From the NCBI GenBank assembly GCA_902782505.1, contig CACZNO010000211.1:1-14984 (forward strand): 14,984 bases of DNA. The letters are read 5' to 3'. Source of the stretch: an uncultured Erysipelotrichaceae bacterium (GTDB taxonomy: Bacteria > Bacillota_I > Bacilli_A > Erysipelotrichales > Erysipelotrichaceae). Positions 1-6,393 of this stretch are shown here, one piece after another (position 1 is the stretch's first letter; every line of letters starts with the position of its first letter). The notes below the pieces were generated by a model. The model was not told the origin of the DNA. It worked only from the letters and a program-made list of their open reading frames with translations, and searched no databases. The position numbers were made by a program, and so were the translations under genes.

Positions 1-450
1 AAGTGGGGCATCAAGATCAACCGTGTTGAAGTCAAGAACATCATGCCGCCGACCGCTATCAAGGAAGCCATGGAAAAACAGATGAAGGCAGAACGTGAAA
101 AACGTGAAAAGATCCTGCAGGCGGAAGGTGAAAAACAGGCACAGATCACCACGGCAGAAGGTGAAAAGGAAGCTGCCATCTTACGCGCAGACGCGGTCAA
201 GGAAAAGAGAATCCGTGAAGCGGAAGGTGAAGCGCAGGCGTTACTGGCTGTCCAGAAAGCCAACGCGGACGCGATTCGCTTACTGAACGAAGCCGGAGCT
301 TCCGACAAGGTCATCGCACTGAAGAGCCTCGAAGCTCTCTCCAAAGTTGCCAACGGCAACGCCACCAAGATCATCATCCCGAGCGATGTCCAGAATCTCG
401 GCGGCGCGATCCCGACCATCAAAGAACTCTTATCCGGTGACAAGAAGTAA
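1..450 (+). CDS. SPFH/band-7 (stomatin-like) protein, 3' part
   Basis: The reading frame is open from base 1, so the N-terminal half (membrane anchor and most of the band-7 domain) lies outside the window; 149 C-terminal residues are visible. The first residues, WGIKINRVEVKNI followed by MPPTAIKEAMEKQMKAE, match the end of the SPFH domain of the slipin/QmcA type, where the segment reads as 'P..I..AM..QM.AER'. A long charged helix with AEGEK repeats follows, at visible residues about 28-85. This coiled coil drives oligomerisation in the family. The tail IPTIKELLSGDKK closes the protein. Known family role: ring-forming scaffolds of membrane microdomains that often affect protease or membrane-protein turnover. 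No NfeD-type partner is visible downstream, and a terminator follows immediately, so the gene ends its own transcription unit. The assignment to SPFH is firm; the exact subfamily is not. Confidence 0.9.
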   Translation, partial: KWGIKINRVEVKNIMPPTAIKEAMEKQMKAEREKREKILQAEGEKQAQITTAEGEKEAAILRADAVKEKRIREAEGEAQALLAVQKANADAIRLLNEAGASDKVIALKSLEALSKVANGNATKIIIPSDVQNLGGAIPTIKELLSGDKK

Positions 451-461
451 ATCCTGACTTG

Positions 462-487
462 AAACAGGCCTTCGGGCCTGTTTTTTA
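462..487 (+). terminator. Intrinsic terminator after the SPFH gene
   Basis: A perfect 9-bp stem (462-470 with 475-483) closes on a TTCG tetraloop, and the 3' arm runs into a T-rich tract (481-486). It starts 12 bases after the SPFH stop codon. Its T-tract ends only four bases before the -10 box of the next gene. Confidence 0.92.
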
Positions 488-490
488 TTG

Positions 491-496
491 TACAAT
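491..496 (+). promoter_or_regulatory. -10 box TACAAT, predicted leaderless promoter of the glycerate kinase gene
   Basis: TACAAT lies 6 bases before the ATG at 503, so the expected transcription start coincides with the A of the ATG. No -35 match is visible at the usual distance, because that position is occupied by the upstream terminator hairpin. No Shine-Dalgarno sequence precedes the ATG. The same geometry occurs at 4979 and 12681. The assignment is inferred from sequence alone. Confidence 0.55.
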
Positions 497-502
497 GAGA
501 GT

Positions 503-2278
503 ATGAAAAAACTCAGACAGGACGCACAGATCATCATGGAAGCCGGTATCCGCGCCTCGCTGGCGGACGAAGCTGTTTACGAAGCCCTTTCCGGGTTTCA
601 CCCGGGATGGGGAAAAACTATTTTGATTGCGGTCGGAAAAGCCGCGTGGGACATGGCTAACGCCGCGCTTTCTTACGGAATCCGCATCGACGAAGGAATC
701 GTATTGACCAAGCACAAACATTCCAGAGGTCCTTTACCGCGCACGGAGATCTACGAAGCCGGTCATCCGGTACCGGATGAATTCTGTTATCCCGCAGCCA
801 AAAGAATTCTGGAAATCACATCGGAACTCACCGGGGAGGATACGGTATTGTTCCTGGTGTCCGGCGGTGCCAGCGCCTTATTCGAGTATTCTTCGCTGCC
901 GCTGGAAGAGCTTCAGCGCATTTCTTCGGAGTTGCTGAAATGCGGTGCGTCCATCGATGAAATCAACACTGTCCGTAAACGCCTCTCGTTGGTCAAAGGC
1001 GGACGGTTCGGCGCCCATTGCGCACCTGCGAAGGTGTTCGCCGTCTTACTTTGCGACGTTTTGTCCGGACGCCCGGATATCGTCGGAAGCGGTCCGGCCG
1101 CCCCGGATCAGTCCACTGTGAAAGAAGCCGAAGAAGTCCTGCACAAATACGGAATCACCCTGAGCGGGGAAGGCGAAAGACTCTTACACCGCGAGCCGGT
1201 GACCTCCCTTCCCCATTGCGTGAACATTCTCGGCGCAGATATCCGCCGCTTAATGTCCTCGGCGGAAAAAACGGCGGAATCCCTGGGATACAAAGTCCTT
1301 ACCGTACCGGAATACATGACGTGCGAAGCGAAGGACGCAGGACAATGGATGGCGGAAAAAATCAACGTGATCGCAAAAAAAACCGCGCAGCCGTTCGCCT
1401 TGATCGCGGGCGGAGAAACCGTTGTCAAAGTCACGGGAAACGGCTTAGGAGGGCGAAACCAGGAGATTGCCCTTTCCGCGGCGCGTTATCTTGATCACAT
1501 TCCTGCCTGCGTCTTCTCGTTTGGAAGCGACGGTACGGACGGACCGACGGATGCGGCCGGCGGCTATATCGATCCGGACATCGTAAAGAAAATGCGGGAA
1601 TGCGGGATCGATCCGGCAGAAGTTCTCGCACGGAATGATTCCTACCATGCGCTGGAAAAGGCCGGCGGTTTACTGATCACCGGTCCCACCGGCACCAACG
1701 TCAACGACTTAACCTGCGCGTTATATTGGCCTTTATCCCCGCTGGACGCGGCGGATATACAAAAAGACGATCCGGACATCACGGAAATCCGGGGTCTTTA
1801 CGAACGCGCTTTCCCCTCTGATGAACGGATGCCCTGGGAGATTCTCCTACAGTATCTGGATGAAGACCGTACCCTCACAAAATATTCTGCCTTCGGAAAA
1901 CCGGTCGGGTTTACCTATACTTACCGCACGGAAGATATGATTTACCTCGGCTATTTCGCGGTGGAAGAAGACGACCGGCATTACGGATGCGGACAGGAGA
2001 TATTGGCGCATCTTATCGGAAACAATCCCGGGAAGCGGATCATCATCGACATTGAAAAAGAAGATGAAAACGATCCGGTAACAATCACGCGCAAGAACTT
2101 CTACCGGCACGCGGGCTTTCACGATACGGATGTCGCGTACCGGTTTTACGGGGTCGATTACGAATTGATGGTATACGGCGGAACAGCGTCGAAAGAAGAC
2201 TGGGATCTTCTCGCACGACGCCATTGGGGCAAAAACATCCGGCGCCCTGTCTACTATGAAAAGGAGGACAAGTCATGA
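503..2278 (+). CDS. Glycerate 2-kinase (type 2, MOFRL family) fused to a GNAT acetyltransferase domain
   Basis: This 591-residue protein has two parts. Residues 1 to about 405 form a complete type-2 glycerate kinase: VGKAAW (44-49), SGGASAL (120-126), the MOFRL-domain signatures GGRNQE (316-321) and GSDGTDGPTDAAGG (341-354), and TGPTGTNVND (393-402). The family phosphorylates D-glycerate with ATP, usually giving 2-phosphoglycerate for glycolysis. The kinase normally stops just after this last motif. Here the frame continues without a gap into a GNAT fold (about 408-560) with the acetyl-CoA pyrophosphate loop RHYGCG (492-497, matching R-x-x-G-x-G) and NFYRHAGF (532-539). The acetyl acceptor is unknown. 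I chose the ATG at 503 over an in-frame TTG at 488 because the TTG precedes a probable -10 box. No ribosome site is present, which fits a leaderless mRNA. The stop overlaps the next ATG (ATGA), so the two genes form an operon. Confidence 0.9.
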   Translation: MKKLRQDAQIIMEAGIRASLADEAVYEALSGFHPGWGKTILIAVGKAAWDMANAALSYGIRIDEGIVLTKHKHSRGPLPRTEIYEAGHPVPDEFCYPAAKRILEITSELTGEDTVLFLVSGGASALFEYSSLPLEELQRISSELLKCGASIDEINTVRKRLSLVKGGRFGAHCAPAKVFAVLLCDVLSGRPDIVGSGPAAPDQSTVKEAEEVLHKYGITLSGEGERLLHREPVTSLPHCVNILGADIRRLMSSAEKTAESLGYKVLTVPEYMTCEAKDAGQWMAEKINVIAKKTAQPFALIAGGETVVKVTGNGLGGRNQEIALSAARYLDHIPACVFSFGSDGTDGPTDAAGGYIDPDIVKKMRECGIDPAEVLARNDSYHALEKAGGLLITGPTGTNVNDLTCALYWPLSPLDAADIQKDDPDITEIRGLYERAFPSDERMPWEILLQYLDEDRTLTKYSAFGKPVGFTYTYRTEDMIYLGYFAVEEDDRHYGCGQEILAHLIGNNPGKRIIIDIEKEDENDPVTITRKNFYRHAGFHDTDVAYRFYGVDYELMVYGGTASKEDWDLLARRHWGKNIRRPVYYEKEDKS

Positions 2279-3213
2279 TCTGGATCATCGCGGGAATTCT
2301 GATTTTAGCGGTTGCCTTTTACTTCGCCCATAAATTGTCCCTGGGGTTCATCGGACGGGAAGAACCGGTGGAAAATCCTTTGCCCAACCCCAATGACGAC
2401 TGGTACGAGTACATGCAGGACTATTATGCCTCCAAAAAACACATGGCGAACGCACCCCATGAAGACCTCGAAATCCTTTCCGAAGACGGACTTCGCTTGC
2501 GGGGAAGACTGTACCGGATCAAGCCGGACAACCATAAGGTCGTCATCGGATTCCATGGGTACCGGGGCTCGGCGGAAGCGGACATCGGCCGGTTTATGAA
2601 AATGTATGAACACGCGGGATATGACTGCCTGGCGATCAGCGAGCGTGCGCATAACGATTCCGAGGGGAAATATGTCACCTTCGGCGTACGGGAATCAAAA
2701 GACGGCATCCTCTGGGTCAGGGAGATCCTGCGGCTTTACGGAAACAATGTGAACATCCTGATCCATGGGGTCTCAATGGGCGGCGCCACCGTTTTGATGA
2801 TGAGCGGAAATCCTTCTCTTCCTTCCCAAGTCAAGGCCGTTATTTCCGATTGTGCCTACGATACCCTGATGAAAGAAGCCGGTTCCGCGCTTACCCAGTA
2901 TTCTCCGTTTATGCAGAAAATCGTCCTGGGCATTCTGAATATCAACGCGAAGATCTTCGCGGGTTATTCCCTGAAAGAAGCCTCCCCCGTCGAGGCCATC
3001 AAAAACGCAAAAATCCCGTGCCTGTTTGTGCACGGCGACCTCGATAACTTCGTTCCGCGTCCGATGATGGACATTCTCTTTAACGCCTATCCGGCAGACA
3101 AAGACGCCTTCACCGTCAAAAACGCGGTGCACGCCTGCGCGTATTCCAAAGATCCGGAAGGATATGAAAAAAAGTTTATGTCCTTTTTGAATAAACATAA
3201 ACTACTGGAATAA
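2275..3213 (+). CDS. Membrane-anchored alpha/beta hydrolase (YqkD-like)
   Basis: This 312-residue protein starts with a single hydrophobic segment (residues 2-19) that should anchor it in the membrane with the catalytic domain attached. The serine-hydrolase fold is clear: a GFHGYRG oxyanion-hole strand (92-98), the nucleophile elbow GVSMGG with Ser167, the acid Asp257 in HGDLDNFVP, and the base His286 in NAVHACAY. Length and N-terminal anchor match the Bacillus YqkD/BEM46-type hydrolases, whose natural substrates are mostly unknown; an esterase or acyl hydrolase is likely. The start is set by a strong ribosome site AAGGAGG (2261-2267) placed 7 bases before an ATG that overlaps the stop of the kinase-GNAT gene by four bases. 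Translation is therefore coupled, and both genes share one transcript. Fold and catalytic residues are certain; the substrate is not. Confidence 0.9.
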   Translation: MIWIIAGILILAVAFYFAHKLSLGFIGREEPVENPLPNPNDDWYEYMQDYYASKKHMANAPHEDLEILSEDGLRLRGRLYRIKPDNHKVVIGFHGYRGSAEADIGRFMKMYEHAGYDCLAISERAHNDSEGKYVTFGVRESKDGILWVREILRLYGNNVNILIHGVSMGGATVLMMSGNPSLPSQVKAVISDCAYDTLMKEAGSALTQYSPFMQKIVLGILNINAKIFAGYSLKEASPVEAIKNAKIPCLFVHGDLDNFVPRPMMDILFNAYPADKDAFTVKNAVHACAYSKDPEGYEKKFMSFLNKHKLLE

Positions 3214-3220
3214 TCATGTT

Positions 3221-3292
3221 TACGATGAGCCCTCCGGTTTCTACAAGCGAATTATCTCGCTCGGATATAGACCGATCAAGTTCCTCAAATGA
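3221..3292 (+). other. Short coding-like tail in another frame (possible gene remnant)
   Basis: Directly after the hydrolase stop, a different frame reads 23 codons (YDEPSGFYKR ... RPIKFLK) to a TGA at 3290. The frame is open back to 3191 but has no start codon. Its mix of aromatic, Gly, Pro and Lys residues looks protein-like, like the C-terminal end of a gene whose body was deleted, or a lost extension of the hydrolase. It is too short to assign to a family, and chance is possible. Confidence 0.25.
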
Positions 3293-3294
3293 CT

Positions 3295-3326
3295 AAAAAA
3301 CCTCGGGGTATAACTCCGAGGCTTTT
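3295..3326. terminator. Bidirectional terminator between convergent genes
   Basis: The arms CCTCGG (3301-3306) and CCGAGG (3316-3321), extended inward by a G-T pair and further pairs, form a hairpin. It is flanked by A6 on the left (3295-3300), which reads as T6 on the minus strand, and by TTTT on the right. It can stop both the hydrolase operon (plus) and the 5'-nucleotidase gene (minus), and looks stronger in the minus direction. Confidence 0.9.
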
Positions 3327-3363
3327 GTAATAATTCCTGTACGAACATCTTTATCAGACTGTT

Positions 3364-4887
3364 TTACGGAATCAGGGTAATGTTGTGAACCGGCGTAAAG
3401 TCGATCTTCGGATGCTTCATGATATACTCCGCAAGGATTTCTACCATACTGCGTGCGTCTTCCTTTACGGTAGGCGCGTTTTTGATCATGTCAAACTCTC
3501 CGCCTCCGACGGCGCGGTAGTTATTGACGGCGATCGTGAATTTGTCGCTGTCTTTCACCGGTACGCCGTTTCTGGTCAGGGATATTACCCGCTCCCCGAC
3601 CGGATTGGATACTTTGACCGTGTATTCGATGCCGTCCGCCATATCATAGTTGTGATAGAGCGGATGCGCCGGGATCGCGCGGTCAGAGACGGTGATTTGT
3701 CCGTCTTTGACCGTCCAGAATTCCGCGTTCTTTTCGAGGTATTCCTTTAACGCCGATCCGGTAATTTCCTTGACCACCAAGGTATTTGGGAACATGTACG
3801 TGGACAATAAGCCGCGCATCGTGATCTCTTGGGGAAACCCGGTCGCACCCTGGAACAGGGCGGTCGCGGAGAGATCCGCACCGGACATCTCCATGAAGGC
3901 TTCGTTCATCAGAGTGATGACCTGCGCCTTATGGATCCTTGCGTCCATCGGATCTTTGACCCGAAGGTCCTCCGTGCATTCTCCGAGTTTCTTGTCGAGC
4001 CAGGAAAGGCATGCGTTCTCGTACGGAAGGAGTTTCTCCAACAATACGGGATCGTCTTGGGTTTCTTCCGTTACCGGCACGATGGACGTCGTGATTTTAC
4101 GCGTCTTCGTGTCGATATCATGGACGGCGATTTCCTGCGCCCGGGACTTGGTCTCGGTGTAGGCGGTGCCGCATAAGACGCCCTGCGCACTGTCGTGCTG
4201 GTGTCCCATGATCAGAAGATCCAGTCCGTCAATGTCCTGCATGATCCGGTAGCCTTCGTTTTCATCGGTTTCCGACGTAATTGCGCCGGTAACGGGATGT
4301 TTTTCGAAGCCTCCGTGATATACTCCGACAATGACGTCCGCGTGTTCTTTTTCCTTGATTTCGGAAACTGTCTTCACCGCGTAATCATACGCGTCGAGAA
4401 ACTCCACGCCCTCAATGTTCGCGGGGTTTTCCCAATGCGGCACGTACTGGGTCGTGATGCCGAAGAAGGCGATCGTAAGACCCGCGATCTTCCGGAGAAG
4501 ATACTTGGGACCCAAAGGAACTCCGTTATGAACGACGTTTCCTGTAATACAGAAGGCGCCGGTTTCACGCAGGAATCTCTTCAGTTCCTTCATGCCGTAG
4601 TTGAAGTCGTGATTTCCGACATTCACGTAATCATATCCCATGACGGATAACGGAATGGCCGCCGGATTCGGACGGGTTCTGTCCACGTGATAATAATGGA
4701 AGATGAACGGTGTGCCTTCCAGGGAATCCCCGTTGTCGATCAACAGGGTGTTTTCATCCCGGAGGGAATCCACCAGCGTTTTCATCTTGACCATTCCCAT
4801 CGGACGGGAACCGCCGCGGGCATAATCTGTTCCAAAAATCATACCGTGTACATCGCTGGTCACTAAGATCCGGATACGGTCCTTCAT
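3364..4887 (-). CDS. Bifunctional metallophosphatase/5'-nucleotidase family protein
   Basis: This 507-residue protein has the two domains of the UshA/5'-nucleotidase family. The N-terminal metallophosphoesterase domain carries the metal-ligand motifs SDVHG (Asp12, His14), NGDSLEG (Asp54), GNHD (91-94), a histidine in VYHGG (His191) and GHQH (228-231). The C-terminal nucleotidase domain (about 315-495) holds the substrate-binding region around NYDMADGI (413-420) and NNYRAVGGGEF (455-465). The family hydrolyses nucleotides and related phosphate esters with two divalent metals. There is no signal peptide: the first strand starts at residue 5, so the enzyme is probably cytoplasmic, as in YunD-type relatives. 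I place the start at 4887, six bases after the ribosome site GAGGTG (4894-4899). Longer in-frame starts at 4893 and 4932 lie on or before that site. A strong promoter lies just upstream, divergent from yggS. Confidence 0.9.
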   Translation of the reverse strand: MKDRIRILVTSDVHGMIFGTDYARGGSRPMGMVKMKTLVDSLRDENTLLIDNGDSLEGTPFIFHYYHVDRTRPNPAAIPLSVMGYDYVNVGNHDFNYGMKELKRFLRETGAFCITGNVVHNGVPLGPKYLLRKIAGLTIAFFGITTQYVPHWENPANIEGVEFLDAYDYAVKTVSEIKEKEHADVIVGVYHGGFEKHPVTGAITSETDENEGYRIMQDIDGLDLLIMGHQHDSAQGVLCGTAYTETKSRAQEIAVHDIDTKTRKITTSIVPVTEETQDDPVLLEKLLPYENACLSWLDKKLGECTEDLRVKDPMDARIHKAQVITLMNEAFMEMSGADLSATALFQGATGFPQEITMRGLLSTYMFPNTLVVKEITGSALKEYLEKNAEFWTVKDGQITVSDRAIPAHPLYHNYDMADGIEYTVKVSNPVGERVISLTRNGVPVKDSDKFTIAVNNYRAVGGGEFDMIKNAPTVKEDARSMVEILAEYIMKHPKIDFTPVHNITLIP

Positions 4888-4914
4888 TCTCATCACCTCG
4901 GTCAAGGATAGATT

Positions 4915-4942
4915 ATTATATACGGGATTCACGGCTTGTCAA
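4915..4942 (-). promoter_or_regulatory. Sigma-A type promoter of the 5'-nucleotidase gene
   Basis: On the minus strand, TTGACA (4942-4937) is followed after 16 bases by TATAAT (4920-4915), both perfect consensus hexamers. Transcription should start near 4908, giving a leader of about 20 bases that contains the GAGGTG ribosome site. It is divergent from the yggS promoter, whose -10 box is 37 bases away. Confidence 0.85.
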
Positions 4943-4978
4943 ATACTTTTTTTACAAAATTTTTCCGAACAATGTGAC

Positions 4979-4984
4979 TATAAT
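4979..4984 (+). promoter_or_regulatory. -10 box TATAAT, predicted leaderless promoter of yggS
   Basis: A perfect TATAAT lies six bases (AAAAAT) before the yggS ATG, so transcription should begin at the start codon. No good -35 hexamer is seen at 16-18 bases, but the upstream 30 bases are very A/T-rich (T-tract and TTTACAAAATTTTT), like an UP element. No ribosome site is possible in the remaining space. Confidence 0.65.
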
Positions 4985-4990
4985 AAAAAT

Positions 4991-5635
4991 ATGAGAGAAG
5001 AACTTCGTCCCTACATTCCGATGACGGTCGCGGTTTCCAAATACCGTACACCCGAAGAAATCCTCGCACGGTATAACGAAGGATACCGGCTGTTTGCGGA
5101 AAACCGCGTACAGGAACTTTTAAAGCGTGTATCGATTCCGATGGAAGGCGTCAAGTGGCATCTGATCGGGCACCTGCAATCCAACAAGGTCCGGTCGGTT
5201 TTACCGTATGTTGAACTGATTCATTCGGTTGATTCCGAAAAGCTGCTGCGGCTTATTGACCGGGAAGCCGCGCGAATCGGGAAAACCCAGTCCGTTCTGA
5301 TCCAGGTCAACGTCGCAAAGGAAGATACCAAGTTCGGAATTTCCGCGGAAGAACTGATTCCCTTCATCAAAAAATGCGAGGACCTGGAACATGTTTCCAT
5401 CGAAGGAATCATGGTCATCGGTCCTCACACGGACAATAAAGAAGAAATACGGCGCGTGTTCCGTGAAGGAAGACGCTTATTCGAAGAAGGATTCACCCTC
5501 CGGCAAAACAACGTTCGCTGGAAGACTCTTTCCATGGGCATGTCTTCCGACTGGAAGATCGCCGTCGAAGAGGGATCCACCCTTCTGCGTTTGGGCAGGA
5601 TCCTGTTTACAGAGGAAGATCCTCAAGATATTTAA
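4991..5635 (+). CDS. yggS: YggS-family pyridoxal-phosphate homeostasis protein
   Basis: This 214-residue protein belongs to the YggS/YlmE/PLPBP family, which binds pyridoxal 5'-phosphate without known catalysis and buffers vitamin B6 and amino-acid pools in the cytoplasm. Visible signatures are the PLP lysine Lys17 in VAVSKY, ENRVQEL (37-43), WHLIGHLQSNKV (56-67), and the phosphate-binding C-terminus GMSSDW (183-188) through EEGSTLLRLG (193-202). The barrel is complete, but the N-terminus is short: only 16 residues precede the PLP lysine, against about 35 in E. coli YggS, so the usual first helix is mostly missing. The frame stays open upstream but offers no ATG, GTG or TTG back to the divergent gene, and it runs through the -10 box, so 4991 is the only plausible start. 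The gene is single and ends inside the convergent surE gene. Confidence 0.92.
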   Translation: MREELRPYIPMTVAVSKYRTPEEILARYNEGYRLFAENRVQELLKRVSIPMEGVKWHLIGHLQSNKVRSVLPYVELIHSVDSEKLLRLIDREAARIGKTQSVLIQVNVAKEDTKFGISAEELIPFIKKCEDLEHVSIEGIMVIGPHTDNKEEIRRVFREGRRLFEEGFTLRQNNVRWKTLSMGMSSDWKIAVEEGSTLLRLGRILFTEEDPQDI

Positions 5636-6392
5636 GATCGGGAACGGAGTCCTTTTTGACCATATCCCAGGTCACCGGGGTGACGGTGATATAGCCGTTC
5701 TTGTCGGCGGTCACATCGTTTTCCAGGGTTCCTTCCTGGTGCATCATCGTCTTGTTGGCCGGCGGGTTCAGATACGAAGGCTTCATGTGAAAAGTAATCG
5801 TATCCCCGTCTTTTTCAATGGCGTAATCGAAATGGTAGACCCGGATGCCGTCAAAACGCGTGACTTTCAGCCCGCGGATCTTCGCGGGATCTCCGGAAGG
5901 CACATTCAGGTTGAACACGTACTTTGCGCAATGCGGATCGTTCAGATAATACGGCAAAAGCTTTGCGGCGATTTCCGCGGGATATCGGAACTGCCCGTTT
6001 TGAGGCCACGTCACCGAGACCGCCATCGACGGAATATCGTGCAGGATCCCTTCCAGCGCCGCGCCGACCGTTCCCGAGGAAATACAATCCGAAGACATGT
6101 TGTCGCCCCAGTTGATGCCGGAAATCACGACGTCCGGTTTTACCGGCAGAAGATATCCCAACCCGACGTATACGCAATCCGCCGGCGTTCCGCTTAAGGC
6201 ATACGCCGATACGGCGCCTTTGTATTCGCGTTTCTGCGCGGTAAGGTCCTTTTGGATCGTCATACTGTGACCGGCGCCGGATTGCTGGACGGAAGGCGCC
6301 ACAACGTACAGTTCGTGCGCGGATAAGGCGTCCGCCAGAGCGCGTAACCCCGGAGCGTCGATTCCGTCGTCATTGACCAGAAGAATCTTCAT
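5607..6392 (-). CDS. surE: 5'/3'-nucleotidase SurE
   Basis: This 261-residue protein starts with MKILLVNDDGIDAPG, the SurE hallmark, with the metal-binding pair Asp8-Asp9. Ser38 in QQSGAGHS and Asn94 in SGINWGDN are the other expected metal and phosphate ligands, and SSGTVGAALEG (105-115) is typical. SurE enzymes dephosphorylate nucleoside 5'- and 3'-monophosphates and short polyphosphate in the cytoplasm. The ATG follows the stop of the HAD phosphatase gene by one base, and its ribosome site (GGAG) lies inside the last codons of that gene. The two are therefore co-transcribed from the promoter at 7255-7283. The 3' end overlaps the convergent yggS gene by 29 bases, and no terminator is seen for either gene, so antisense transcription through both ends is likely. 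Length and motifs are normal for the family. Confidence 0.95.
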   Translation of the reverse strand: MKILLVNDDGIDAPGLRALADALSAHELYVVAPSVQQSGAGHSMTIQKDLTAQKREYKGAVSAYALSGTPADCVYVGLGYLLPVKPDVVISGINWGDNMSSDCISSGTVGAALEGILHDIPSMAVSVTWPQNGQFRYPAEIAAKLLPYYLNDPHCAKYVFNLNVPSGDPAKIRGLKVTRFDGIRVYHFDYAIEKDGDTITFHMKPSYLNPPANKTMMHQEGTLENDVTADKNGYITVTPVTWDMVKKDSVPDLKYLEDLPL

Positions 6393-6393
6393 C

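Noticed and set aside
488..502. In-frame TTG start for the kinase-GNAT gene, five codons upstream of the ATG
   Set aside because: It precedes and overlaps the TACAAT box and the terminator tail, has no ribosome site, and adds residues unlike the family.
3216..3299. Short ATG frame of 27 codons (MFTMSPPVST...) after the hydrolase
   Set aside because: It has no ribosome site and a Ser-rich low-complexity product, and it overlaps the more protein-like frame at 3221-3292.
4888..4932. Longer N-terminus for the 5'-nucleotidase (starts at 4893 or 4932)
   Set aside because: The start at 4932 is upstream of the expected transcription start, and the one at 4893 touches the ribosome site GAGGTG. The start at 4887 has correct spacing and a family-like N-terminus.
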